Origin: an uncultured Flavobacteriaceae bacterium
GTDB lineage: Bacteria; Bacteroidota; Bacteroidia; Flavobacteriales; Flavobacteriaceae
NCBI GenBank assembly: GCA_947502975.1
Contig: CANNBV010000001.1
Coordinates: forward strand, 1-64,000
Length of the DNA stretch: 64,000 nt
Direction of reading: 5' to 3'
Position numbers and translations under genes: made by a program. Shown in pieces: positions 51,365 to 61,170 of this stretch. The first letter of the stretch is position 1. Each line of letters begins with the position of its first letter. The notes below the pieces were generated by a model, which saw nothing but the letters and a program-made list of their open reading frames with translations, ran no database searches and had not been told where the DNA came from.

Positions 51365-52546
51365 ATGGAACGTTTAAGACATATTTTCTATAAATCTAAG
51401 GTTACAGCAAAAGAAATTGTTAATGATAAACAATTAACAGAAGATCTTTTATCAGACAGTTTTTCAAAATCTCAAGCTAAAGATATTGTCTCAGAATTAG
51501 CGAACGAGTCAAAGCAAAAAGAACGTCTTAAACATGTCGAAACCATTGAAAAGTCAAAACAAAAAGACTGGGAAAGCATTAGAAGTAAGTCAGTCTACAA
51601 AACTTACTCCAAAAACTCCATGTATAAGGCAGCTGCCATTCTCATTGTCTTATTATCCATAAGTTATTTAACTTACCAAAATCAACGAACTGGAACTACA
51701 ACTACTAGTGAAAGCAATTTAATAGGTTTGCCATTAGATGAAATCACTCTGGATTTAGGAAATGGTATCACAAAAGTTTTATCCGATAAAAACAATTCTC
51801 AAGAAACATTTGACAATAATGTATTTTTAGTAAAACAAGGTGATAACTTACGATTAGATTATACTTCCGCAAAAAACAAAGGCATACCAAATACACTTAT
51901 TTACAATGAATTGAATGTGCCTTATGGAAGAAACTTTGAGGTTACGTTGTCAGATGGCACCAAAGTTCATCTCAACTCTGGAAGTAAGCTCAAATACCCT
52001 ATACAATTTATTAAGGGAGAAAAACGAAATGTTTTTCTTGAAGGAGAAGCTTATTTTGAAGTTACTAAAAACAAAGAACAGCCTTTCACAGTTAATGCAG
52101 ATAATATGTCTTTAGAAGTTTTAGGTACAGTTTTTAATATTATGGCTTATCCTGAAGATTCAAAAATCACCACAGTTTTGGTCGAAGGGTCAGTAGCTAT
52201 TAGTCATAGCTCAAAAATTAATGACTCAAAAACACTACTAAAACCAAATCAACAAGCTTTTTGGAATAAAAGCGATGGTAAAATTAATATTAAACCTGTA
52301 AAACCAAACATTTATACTGCTTGGACTGAAGGCAGAACGGTATTTGAGCATATGGCATTTAAAAATATCCTCAAAAAATTAGAAAGAAGGTATAATGTTA
52401 AAATCACAAACCATAATGAGCATCTGGCCAATGAAGAATTTACTGCTACTTTCGATTATGAATCTATTACTCAAGTATTAACTTCATTTAGCAAAAACTA
52501 TCCTTTTGATTTCAATATTGAAGATGATAAAATAATTATTAATTAA
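51365..52546 (+). CDS. FecR-family anti-sigma factor
   Basis: A 393-residue inner-membrane protein with an N-terminal cytoplasmic region, one TM helix (about 91-107, AAAILIVLLSISYLTY) and a periplasmic FecR domain (NVPYGRNFEVTLSDGTKVHLNSGSKLKYP; FLEGEAYFEV). It holds the sigma factor until the STN domain of the SusC transporter signals substrate. The C-terminal DUF4974-type part (FKNILKKLERRYNVKI) is present. Confidence 0.95.
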   Translation: MERLRHIFYKSKVTAKEIVNDKQLTEDLLSDSFSKSQAKDIVSELANESKQKERLKHVETIEKSKQKDWESIRSKSVYKTYSKNSMYKAAAILIVLLSISYLTYQNQRTGTTTTSESNLIGLPLDEITLDLGNGITKVLSDKNNSQETFDNNVFLVKQGDNLRLDYTSAKNKGIPNTLIYNELNVPYGRNFEVTLSDGTKVHLNSGSKLKYPIQFIKGEKRNVFLEGEAYFEVTKNKEQPFTVNADNMSLEVLGTVFNIMAYPEDSKITTVLVEGSVAISHSSKINDSKTLLKPNQQAFWNKSDGKINIKPVKPNIYTAWTEGRTVFEHMAFKNILKKLERRYNVKITNHNEHLANEEFTATFDYESITQVLTSFSKNYPFDFNIEDDKIIIN

Positions 52547-52566
52547 TCTAAAACTAAATTAAACAT

Positions 52567-52593
52567 ATGAAAAAAAAGAAATCCTGTAATTGA
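52567..52593 (+). other. Possible eight-residue leader peptide ORF between fecR and susC
   Basis: ATG AAA AAA AAG AAA TCC TGT AAT TGA reads MKKKKSCN and stop, 20 bp after the FecR stop. It is too short to claim as a gene. It sits upstream of a hairpin (52618-52642) in the untranslated stretch before susC. Confidence 0.25.
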
Positions 52594-52617
52594 AACGAAA
52601 TTCTATTTAAAAAAAAA

Positions 52618-52642
52618 CCGGAAAATGCTGCAACATTTCCCG
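52618..52642 (+). promoter_or_regulatory. Hairpin in the susC leader
   Basis: CGGAAAATG pairs with CATTTCCCG (one mismatch) around CTGCAA. It lacks a T-tract, so it is not a standard terminator. It could stabilise the abundant SusC transcript, expose a control site, or be a small-RNA target. Confidence 0.4.
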
Positions 52643-52695
52643 ATTTACAAATAGCAAATTAAAATTTATTTAATCAACTAAAACTAAACAAAAGT

Positions 52696-55600
52696 ATGAA
52701 ATTTCTAATGAAGTTAGGGGATAGTATTCCCTATTTAAAGCTTGATTTAAAAATGAAACTATCTATCTATTTATTTTTAATATCGCTTTTTCAAATACAT
52801 GCTAATTCTTATTCACAAAATGCAAAAATCACCCTAGAATTAAATAATGTTACTATTGAAAATGTGTTAAGATCCATTGAAGAAAAATCTGATTTTAAGT
52901 TTTTGTACAACGATAACGAATTAGACTACAAAAAAGTAGTATCTGTTAAGTTCAAGAAAACTAAAATCAATAGAATTTTAAGTAAACTTTTTATTAATAC
53001 TGAAATAGATTATGAAGTATTGGATAAACAGATTATTCTAATAGCTAACAAAATTAAAGAATCTCCTAAGGAAATCGAAATCCAGCAAACCATTAGTGGT
53101 ACTGTTGTAGACGAAGCTGGAGTGGGAATTCCAGGAGCAAATGTCCTAGTTAAGGGTACAACAAAAGGTGTAGTTACTGATTTTGATGGTAATTTCAGTA
53201 TTGAAGCTTCTGCTGGTGATGTACTAGAAATATCATTCTTAGGTTATGTAACACAGTCCATTACTGTTAGTGATCAAACATCAATAAGTATAACAATGGC
53301 TGAAGACACAGCCCAACTAGATGAGGTTGTGGTAATTGGTTATGGTACAGCAAAGAAGAGTGATTTAACAGGTGCTGTTTCACGAGTTACCTCTAAATCT
53401 TTTGAAAACCAGCCGTTAGTTAGAGTTGAAGATGCACTTCAAGGTAGAGCAGCTGGTGTAACCGTTGCAAGACAAAGTGGTGCTCCAGGTGGTGCAGTTA
53501 AAATTCGTGTACGTGGTACGAACTCAATTACTGGTAACAATGATCCTTTAGTAGTTATTGATGGTATTATTGGTGGAGATTTAGCAACACTTAACCCTAA
53601 CGATATTGCTACCTTAGATGTATTAAAAGATGCTTCTGCAACTGCTATCTACGGTTCGCGAGGTGCAAACGGTGTTATTTTAATTACAACAAAAAGAGGT
53701 AATGGGAAAGGAAAATTAGATGTAGACTTCTTTACATCATTTGAAACCATCCCTAACTTACTGCCAACATTACAAGGTGGTAGAGCAGGAGACTTTGCTA
53801 GAATTGAAAACCAACTAAGAGGTAATGAGTTTATTCCACAATCTGAAATAGATGTTTTAGACCAATTTGGTGGTGTGGATTATCAAGACGAACTATTTCA
53901 AACAGGAATTAGTAATAACCTTCAAATGTCCTATAGTGGTGGAAGTGAAAATGTAAATTACTTTGTTTCTGGAAACTATGTAAACCAAGAAGGTACAGTT
54001 ATTACAACAGGTTATGAGAGATATTCAATTAGAGCCAATGTTAGTGCTAACATAACTGATAAACTTAAAGTAGGTGTTAATCTTTTTGGTAGTAGAGCAA
54101 CTTCTGTAAACGATATTAACGCTTTCTCGCGTTTTCAAGGAAGTTTAGTAGCTCATGCTGTTACTTGGGATCCAACTACACCAATTAGAGATGCCAATGG
54201 TAATTTTAATGAAGGATCAACCCGTTCTTTAGCATCACTAAACTATAACCCTATTGCTAGATTAAATCAAAGTAATATTGATGATACTCAAGATCGCTTA
54301 AACGTTAACATTAATCTTAGTTATGATATCTTAGAAAATTTAAACTACACATTGGTAGCTGGTGCAAGTACTCTTAATAGAACTAGAGAAGCTTTAACTA
54401 GAGATTATGGACAAAGTGACGCAACTTATAATGGTAATTCCAACAGAAATCACCAAGTCAGTAACATTGTAACATATAGCAAGTCATTAGACAATCATAA
54501 TTTTAAAATTACTGGTGTATATGAATTCCAAGAAGCAGTTAATAAAGTATTAAACTTAAATGTAGACAACCTTACTGGACCTTTAAGTTATTATTTAGCT
54601 GAATTAAATTCTGGTTTCAATTTCAATAATAATAAAACTGAGAGCTCTATTGAATCATTAATGGGACGTTTAGAATATAATTTCAATGAGGAATTATTCT
54701 TAACTGGTACAGTTCGTCGCGATGGGTCTTCAAGATTCCAAGGCGATAACAAATGGGGTACATTTTTCTCTTTTGCTGGTTCGTATAACTTCTCTAATAT
54801 GGACTTTATAGCTGATAGTGATCTATTTAGTGCACTAAAGTTAAGAGCAGGTTGGGGTGAAGTTGGTAATCAAAATATTGGAATCTATAGTACCTTTGAT
54901 TCTATTAATTTAGGTACGCCATATGCATTTGATGGTTCAACTCGAGAAATTGGAGCCATTGTTGGTAGAATTGGAAACCCAGATACAGTTTGGGAAACTA
55001 CAACACAAACAAACGTAGGGGTAGATTTTGGTTTTTTAAGTGGTAGAATCAATTTTAGTGTTGATTGGTACAAGAAAAACACTACCGATTTATTACTTGC
55101 AGTAACAATCCCACCAACATTAGTTGGGCCTCAAACAGCACCTCAAATTCAAAACGTAGGTGAAACAGAAAACACAGGTATTGATTTATCACTTTCTGCA
55201 TCAATTATTAATAATGATAATTTTACATGGGATTCAAATTTTAATGTATCTTTCGTAAAGAACAAAATTCTTGACTTAGGTAATGATACTGCAGGAAACC
55301 CAATAGATGAAATTCAAGGGCAGTTTGGAAGTATCGATGGACAAGGTAGAATTTGGAATGTATTCCAAGTAGGAGAACCTTTAGGACAAATTCAAGGTTC
55401 AACATTCTTAGGTACATGGAAAACATCTGAAGCAGCAGAAGCTGCTACTTTTGGTCGTGTTCCTGGAGATGCTAAATACTTAAGAGACGAAAATGGAGAT
55501 CGTGTTATTGGCGTAATAGGTAATGGTACTCCAACTACACTTTGGGGATGGAACAACACATTAGCATATAAAAACTGGGATTTAAACTTCTTTTTTCAAG

Positions 55601-56025
55601 GATCTCATGGCAACGAAATGCTAAATGCGTTTAGAGGAACAATTGTTGGTGCTACAGGTAACCAAAGAAGTTTTGGTTCTCCAGTACAATTAAACCAATG
55701 GACGCCAACCAACGAAACAGAAATTCCATCTGGTGGAGAAAACGATTATGGTTCTACTAGATATATAGAAAACGGTGGTTTTGTGAGATTAAGTAACCTT
55801 AACATTGGATATACGTTCAAAAACGTTAAAGGTTTTGAAACCATTAAAGTATATGCGGGTGGTCAGAACTTATTTTTAATTACAGATTATTCAGGATATG
55901 ATCCAGAATTAACTTCTAGACCAGCTAATAATAATGGAAATGTGGATGCTGCACCGGGTATTGATATAGGTGCCTATCCAAACCCTAGAGTTTATAACGT
56001 AGGAGTAAAATTTAGATTAAAATAA
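52696..56025 (+). CDS. SusC/RagA-family TonB-dependent outer-membrane transporter with STN domain
   Basis: This 1,109-residue protein has a signal peptide (ending ANSYSQ), a secretin/TonB N-terminal (STN) domain (about 45-110), a carboxypeptidase-regulatory-like domain (about 129-207, GTVVDEAGVGIPGANV), a plug (DEVVVIGYGTAKKSDLTGAVSRV) and a 22-strand barrel. The STN domain contacts FecR, giving substrate-responsive control. With the following SusD it imports a large or complex solute across the outer membrane. No glycoside hydrolase gene is next to it, so the substrate is open. Confidence 0.97.
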   Translation: MKFLMKLGDSIPYLKLDLKMKLSIYLFLISLFQIHANSYSQNAKITLELNNVTIENVLRSIEEKSDFKFLYNDNELDYKKVVSVKFKKTKINRILSKLFINTEIDYEVLDKQIILIANKIKESPKEIEIQQTISGTVVDEAGVGIPGANVLVKGTTKGVVTDFDGNFSIEASAGDVLEISFLGYVTQSITVSDQTSISITMAEDTAQLDEVVVIGYGTAKKSDLTGAVSRVTSKSFENQPLVRVEDALQGRAAGVTVARQSGAPGGAVKIRVRGTNSITGNNDPLVVIDGIIGGDLATLNPNDIATLDVLKDASATAIYGSRGANGVILITTKRGNGKGKLDVDFFTSFETIPNLLPTLQGGRAGDFARIENQLRGNEFIPQSEIDVLDQFGGVDYQDELFQTGISNNLQMSYSGGSENVNYFVSGNYVNQEGTVITTGYERYSIRANVSANITDKLKVGVNLFGSRATSVNDINAFSRFQGSLVAHAVTWDPTTPIRDANGNFNEGSTRSLASLNYNPIARLNQSNIDDTQDRLNVNINLSYDILENLNYTLVAGASTLNRTREALTRDYGQSDATYNGNSNRNHQVSNIVTYSKSLDNHNFKITGVYEFQEAVNKVLNLNVDNLTGPLSYYLAELNSGFNFNNNKTESSIESLMGRLEYNFNEELFLTGTVRRDGSSRFQGDNKWGTFFSFAGSYNFSNMDFIADSDLFSALKLRAGWGEVGNQNIGIYSTFDSINLGTPYAFDGSTREIGAIVGRIGNPDTVWETTTQTNVGVDFGFLSGRINFSVDWYKKNTTDLLLAVTIPPTLVGPQTAPQIQNVGETENTGIDLSLSASIINNDNFTWDSNFNVSFVKNKILDLGNDTAGNPIDEIQGQFGSIDGQGRIWNVFQVGEPLGQIQGSTFLGTWKTSEAAEAATFGRVPGDAKYLRDENGDRVIGVIGNGTPTTLWGWNNTLAYKNWDLNFFFQGSHGNEMLNAFRGTIVGATGNQRSFGSPVQLNQWTPTNETEIPSGGENDYGSTRYIENGGFVRLSNLNIGYTFKNVKGFETIKVYAGGQNLFLITDYSGYDPELTSRPANNNGNVDAAPGIDIGAYPNPRVYNVGVKFRLK

Positions 56026-56037
56026 AAAAGAAAGATT

Positions 56038-57630
56038 ATGAAAAACAACAGAACATTTAAAAGCCTTTTTACAGCATTTACTGCTGTATTGGTTTTGGCA
56101 TTAGGCTTTCAAGCCTGTGTGCCTTTAGAAGAGAATCCTGGAGAGGTACAATTAGCTCCAGGAGCGTATACTGATATTTCGGAGTTAAGCTTAGGAGTAA
56201 CAGGTATTTATGCAAGTTTAAGGAATGCTTCTCAATGGTCTACATTTTATGTAAACGGATGGAGTGGTGACGATATCACAACGCACAAGGCTAGTAATAA
56301 AGCTGACTTTAGAGAGCATGACCAAAGAGCCATTACTAATGAAAATAGTAGAACATTAAGTAACTGGAGAAACATTTATGGGATGATTTTTAATGCCAAT
56401 ACGGTACTTAAAAATATTGGTGACACGAAATTTACAGGACAAGAAGATGAACAAAACCGACTTTTAGGTGAAATTTATTTCTTAAGAGGAGCTATGTTTT
56501 TTCACTTAGCGCGTGTTCACGGAAGAATTGCAATCCCTACAACTCCAGATATTGATTTTGATATTCAATTAGCATCTCAAGAGGAAGTTTATGCACAAAT
56601 CGAATCTGATTTTATGCAAGCAGCTAATTTATTACCAGACATTTATCCTGGAGTAAATGACGGTGCTCCAAGACCCAATTCTGGTTCTGCTAAAGCTATG
56701 TTAGCTAGACTATATTTGGACTGGGCTGGTTTCCCTTTAAGAGACAATTCTAAATATGCCTTAGCTGCAAGCACTGCTCAAGATGTAATAAACAATGCAT
56801 CATCTCATGGTTTTGAATTAGATGAAAACCCCGGAGATATGTGGAGTATCGCTAATAAATTTACCAAAGAATCTGTATGGACACTTGTTTACTGTGTGTC
56901 TTGTGGAACACGTAATGGTAAATTTGCCAGATTAGGATGGCCATCTGATAATAGAGGATGGGGAGAGACTTTTGCTGAAATACGATATTTTGAAGATTTC
57001 CCTGAAGGCGCAAGAAAAAATGCTACCTACAGAATGGATGCCGATTGGATTAACTTTAGTGATCAGGTTACACCCGTATTTAGAAAAATTGTGGGACCTG
57101 TTGAAGAAGATGATTATGCTGTAGGAAGACACTTTTCTGACAGAAGTGATTATTACATGAGATATGCTGAAGTTCTTTTAATTTATGCTGAAGCTTCTGC
57201 TCGTGCAGGAAATGCTAATGCAGCTTCTTGGGAAGCTCTAAATAAGGTAAGAAGAAGAGCTGCAGGTTTAGATTTTAATGCTACTTACGCTTCTGCCGTT
57301 CCTCAACGCGTTAGAAATGCAGATAATACAGCTTGGGAAGATCATCCCACTTTAACTTATCAAGATGTTTCTGGAGGTGACTTAGCTGACTTGACAGTTA
57401 CAGAACGTAAATGGGAATTGGCTGGTGAATGGATTCGCTGGAACGATTTAGTTCGTCTTGAACTTGTAGCAGATGCTTTTGCTAATAGAAACCCTCAAGT
57501 AACACCAGACGTTGTTAATGGAGGAATCATCTCTGTACAAAATGAAGTAATTGGTTCTACAGGTACTGATAATTATTTTGCACCTATACCAATTAGAGAA
57601 ATTGAACTACTGCCTGGTTTAGGGAATTAA
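56038..57630 (+). CDS. SusD/RagB-family surface lipoprotein
   Basis: A 530-residue surface lipoprotein (lipobox FQAC, Cys27) with the helical SusD/RagB N-terminal domain (TPR-like helices from about 45) and the C-terminal region ending in FAPIPIREIELLPGL, a strong family marker. It forms the lid of the SusC transporter and binds substrate. It is 12 bp after susC and followed by a strong terminator. Confidence 0.96.
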   Translation: MKNNRTFKSLFTAFTAVLVLALGFQACVPLEENPGEVQLAPGAYTDISELSLGVTGIYASLRNASQWSTFYVNGWSGDDITTHKASNKADFREHDQRAITNENSRTLSNWRNIYGMIFNANTVLKNIGDTKFTGQEDEQNRLLGEIYFLRGAMFFHLARVHGRIAIPTTPDIDFDIQLASQEEVYAQIESDFMQAANLLPDIYPGVNDGAPRPNSGSAKAMLARLYLDWAGFPLRDNSKYALAASTAQDVINNASSHGFELDENPGDMWSIANKFTKESVWTLVYCVSCGTRNGKFARLGWPSDNRGWGETFAEIRYFEDFPEGARKNATYRMDADWINFSDQVTPVFRKIVGPVEEDDYAVGRHFSDRSDYYMRYAEVLLIYAEASARAGNANAASWEALNKVRRRAAGLDFNATYASAVPQRVRNADNTAWEDHPTLTYQDVSGGDLADLTVTERKWELAGEWIRWNDLVRLELVADAFANRNPQVTPDVVNGGIISVQNEVIGSTGTDNYFAPIPIREIELLPGLGN

Positions 57631-57655
57631 CCTAATAGCTAGTTTATAAAATTCT

Positions 57656-57688
57656 AACGGCAAGGATATTAAACCTTGCCGTTTTTTT
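57656..57688 (+). terminator. Strong terminator of the susCD operon
   Basis: AACGGCAAGG and CCTTGCCGTT pair perfectly around an 8-nt loop, followed by T7. It ends the susCD transcript before the VCBS gene. Confidence 0.9.
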
Positions 57689-57710
57689 AATTCCATTTTA
57701 ATACTTTAAA

Positions 57711-57742
57711 TTGTACTTCAACTACTCGTTTTTGTAAATTTG
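57711..57742 (+). promoter_or_regulatory. Bacteroidota-type promoter (TTG -33 and TAAATTTG -7) for the VCBS lipoprotein gene
   Basis: TTG at 57711-57713 is separated by 21 bp from TAAATTTG at 57735-57742. Both boxes and their spacing fit the flavobacterial consensus (TTG, 17-23 bp, TAnnTTTG). The ATG follows at 57777. Confidence 0.65.
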
Positions 57743-57776
57743 TTTGCTTAGGTTTTGCTACTATAAACTAATATTT

Positions 57777-60700
57777 ATGCGTTTTTTATTTCATTTTTAT
57801 AGACCTCTATTAAACATTAAAGGCTTGTTTCTAAGTGTTTTATTATGTTTTAGCTCTTGCAGTAAAGACGCAAAAGTAAAAGTTCAAAATGAAGATCAAA
57901 AAGAGCAAAGTATTCAATTATTTACAACACTTTCAGCTTCAAATACTGGGATAAATTTTATAAACGTTTTAGAAGAGACTTTAGAATCTAATTATTACCA
58001 ATACTTATATACTTACATAGGCGGAGGTGTTGCTGTAAGTGATATAAACAACGATGGTTTACAAGATTTATATTTTACCTCAAATCAATCTGATGACAAG
58101 CTCTACTTAAACAAAGGGAATTTTAAATTTGAAGATATTACCGAAACTGCTGGCATTAAACAATTAGAAGGTTTTAATACAGGTGTAACGATGGTAGATG
58201 TTAACAGTGACGGATGGATGGATATTTATATTTCTAGAGGTGGGTGGAAAGACGACAATAATAAATTTGCAAACTTACTTTATATCAACAATGGAGATAA
58301 TACCTTCACCGAAAAAGCAAAAGCATTAGGCTTAGACGATAGTAACAGAACAATACATGCTACTTTTTTTGATTATGATAATGATAATGATTTAGATGTA
58401 TATATCTCAAATACTCCAGATATAACTGGTAAAAGCAATATTAATGACATAAACTTAACAGACAAAAACCAAAAAAACTTAAAACTCAAAGGCTGCGATA
58501 GATTGTACAATAACGACGGTACTGGAAAATTTACCGATGTTTCAAAAACAGCAAATTTAAAGTACGATTTAGGGTTTGGTCTAAATCCACAAGTATGCGA
58601 TTTAAATAATGATGGATGGTTAGATCTTTATGTTTGTAACGATTTTGAGTATCCAGATTTGGTATATATCAATAACCAAGATGGAACATTTACTGAATCT
58701 AGAGACAACTATTTTAAACATATTTCATACAACAGTATGGGAAGTGATGTGGCAGACATAAATAACGATGGTTTGTTTGACTTGACAACTTTAGATATGA
58801 ATCCTGAAGATTATGTACGTTCTAAAACAACCATGTCTATGACTCCAGTAAACAAATTTGAAGCGATGGTGGATAATGGTTATCATTATCAGTATATGCA
58901 CAATATGCTTCAGCTAAATAACGGAAACAATACATATAGTGAAATCGGAAAAATGACTGGGATAGCTAATACAGATTGGAGCTGGTCTGTGTTGTCTGCT
59001 GATTTTGATTTAGATGGAAATAATGATTTCTTTATAACTAACGGTATTTTTAGAGACGTTAATGAAGTAGATAAGCTAAATGAGGCTCGGCAAATTTTAA
59101 GAGAGAATGTTAGAAAGCCAACAAAACAAGACCTTTTAAACTTTACCAAGTTGTTTTCTCAACAAAAATTAGATAACTATTTTTTTAAAAATAATGGTGA
59201 CTTAACTTTTGAAAACACAAGCAAAACTTGGTCTGATGAACCTGCAACATTTTCTAATGGTGCTGTATATGCTGATTTAGATAATGATGGTGATCTAGAT
59301 ATTGTTGTAAATAATATAAATGATAAAGCTTCTATATTAAAAAACAATGCTATTGATGCAAACACAGGCAACTACTTAAAAATTACATTTAATGGGCCAG
59401 AGAAAAATCCTTTTGGTCTAGGAACAATTGCAGTAGTAGATTTAAGCAATGGTACTACTTTAAAACGTCAATTAATTAACACAAGGGGATTTTTATCATC
59501 GGTTTCAAATACACTTCATTTTGGCATTCCTAAAAACACTGAAATAGAACAGTTAACTATTATATGGTTAGATGGAAAACAAGAGGTAATTAATAAAGTC
59601 TCTAGCAATCAAACCTTAGCTATTAACTACAATAATGCTAGTTTAAGGGAAAAAATAACAAAAACTGATCAACATACATTATTAACCAAACTAGACTTTA
59701 GTTTAAAACATATAGATCCTTATTTTAATGATTTTGATATTCAAATTCTTTTACCACATAAATTATCACAAACGGGGCCAGCATTGGCAAAAGGAGATGT
59801 AGATAATGATGGTTTAGAAGATATTTTTGTAGGTGGTGCAAATGGACACTCAGGGCAAATACTCCTAAATAAATTAGGAACTTTAAAAACTACAGAAAAT
59901 AAAGCCTTTATAGAAGATAAAAAATTTGAAGATGTTGGTGCAGTATTTTTTGATGCTGATGGTGATGGTGATCAAGATTTATACGTTGTTAATGGAAGTT
60001 ATGAGTTTTATGGTTACCCAAAATCTCTTCAAGACAGACTCTATTTAAACGATGGTACTGGATCTTTTTCAAAAGCTGAAGGCAGGTTGCCAGAAATTAA
60101 ATCGGCTGGCTCAAAGGTCGTTCCGTTTGATTATGATAATGACGGCGACATAGATTTATTTGTTGGCGGTAGAGTTATTCCAGGCAAATATCCTTTTTCT
60201 CCAGATAGTTACTTACTTCAAAATAACAATGGTGTTTTTACTAATGTCACTAAATCACTCGCTCCTGAACTTGAAAAAATAGGAATGGTTACAGACGCAG
60301 TATGGGTAGATATTAATGAAGATAGTCATACCGATCTTATTGTTACCGGAGAATGGATGGGTATTCAGGTATTTTTAAATAAATCTAACGCTCTTGTAAA
60401 AAGTAACGATTACAAAACACTTTCTGAAGCTTCCGGTTGGTGGAATACATTATATATAACTGATATTGATAACGATGGTGATAAGGATATAATTGGTGGA
60501 AATTTAGGATTGAATTATAAATTTCATGCATCAAAAGAAAAACCATTCAAAGTATATACAACAGACTTTAATTTTGATGGTACGCAAGATATAATTCTCG
60601 CCAAGAAATATAACGGGAAAGAAGTCCCAGTAAGAGGTAAAACCTGTATGACTCAGCAAATACCACAACTGGCAGAAAAAATACCGGATTATGAGGATTT

Positions 60701-61139
60701 TGCCAATAGAAATTTAGAAGGTATTTTAGGTAAGCGCTTGGATAATGCTTTAACGTATAAGGCCGTAGAATTTAGATCTGGTATCTTCATAAATAACGGT
60801 TCTGGTGGATTTGATTTTAAACCTTTTAAAAACCAAATACAACGTTCACCTGTTAACAGCATTCTTTTTAATGACATTGATGGAGATGGAAATAAAGACC
60901 TTATTTTAGCTGGAAATAACTACCAGTCTGAAGTAGAAACCACTAGAGCTGATGCTGGTATTGGATCGGTTTTGTTAGGTAACGGCAAGGGAAATTTTCA
61001 CTATTTACCCCATCAAGAATCTGGATTCTTTGTTGATAAAAATGTAAGAGCCATGGTATTTTTAAATGGAATATCGAATAACTACATTTTTGTAGCTAAT
61101 AATAATGACGTTCATGACTTTTTTGAGCTTTCAGATTAA
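57777..61139 (+). CDS. VCBS (FG-GAP) repeat surface lipoprotein with ASPIC/UnbV domain
   Basis: The preferred start is the ATG at 57777, giving 1,120 residues with a lipobox FSSC. Repeated calcium-binding FG-GAP/VCBS units with DINNDGLQDLYF-like blocks run through the protein in two groups (about 70-530 and 665-1090). They are separated by an ASPIC/UnbV segment (about 545-610, IIWLDGKQEVINKV). Such lipoproteins often lie next to SusCD pairs in marine Bacteroidota and are thought to bind or recruit substrate at the surface. The exact role is unproven. A separate promoter and upstream terminator let it be expressed apart from susCD. Confidence 0.9.
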   Translation: MRFLFHFYRPLLNIKGLFLSVLLCFSSCSKDAKVKVQNEDQKEQSIQLFTTLSASNTGINFINVLEETLESNYYQYLYTYIGGGVAVSDINNDGLQDLYFTSNQSDDKLYLNKGNFKFEDITETAGIKQLEGFNTGVTMVDVNSDGWMDIYISRGGWKDDNNKFANLLYINNGDNTFTEKAKALGLDDSNRTIHATFFDYDNDNDLDVYISNTPDITGKSNINDINLTDKNQKNLKLKGCDRLYNNDGTGKFTDVSKTANLKYDLGFGLNPQVCDLNNDGWLDLYVCNDFEYPDLVYINNQDGTFTESRDNYFKHISYNSMGSDVADINNDGLFDLTTLDMNPEDYVRSKTTMSMTPVNKFEAMVDNGYHYQYMHNMLQLNNGNNTYSEIGKMTGIANTDWSWSVLSADFDLDGNNDFFITNGIFRDVNEVDKLNEARQILRENVRKPTKQDLLNFTKLFSQQKLDNYFFKNNGDLTFENTSKTWSDEPATFSNGAVYADLDNDGDLDIVVNNINDKASILKNNAIDANTGNYLKITFNGPEKNPFGLGTIAVVDLSNGTTLKRQLINTRGFLSSVSNTLHFGIPKNTEIEQLTIIWLDGKQEVINKVSSNQTLAINYNNASLREKITKTDQHTLLTKLDFSLKHIDPYFNDFDIQILLPHKLSQTGPALAKGDVDNDGLEDIFVGGANGHSGQILLNKLGTLKTTENKAFIEDKKFEDVGAVFFDADGDGDQDLYVVNGSYEFYGYPKSLQDRLYLNDGTGSFSKAEGRLPEIKSAGSKVVPFDYDNDGDIDLFVGGRVIPGKYPFSPDSYLLQNNNGVFTNVTKSLAPELEKIGMVTDAVWVDINEDSHTDLIVTGEWMGIQVFLNKSNALVKSNDYKTLSEASGWWNTLYITDIDNDGDKDIIGGNLGLNYKFHASKEKPFKVYTTDFNFDGTQDIILAKKYNGKEVPVRGKTCMTQQIPQLAEKIPDYEDFANRNLEGILGKRLDNALTYKAVEFRSGIFINNGSGGFDFKPFKNQIQRSPVNSILFNDIDGDGNKDLILAGNNYQSEVETTRADAGIGSVLLGNGKGNFHYLPHQESGFFVDKNVRAMVFLNGISNNYIFVANNNDVHDFFELSD

Positions 61140-61170
61140 AAATTAATCCATTTATACAAACAGAGAGTGT

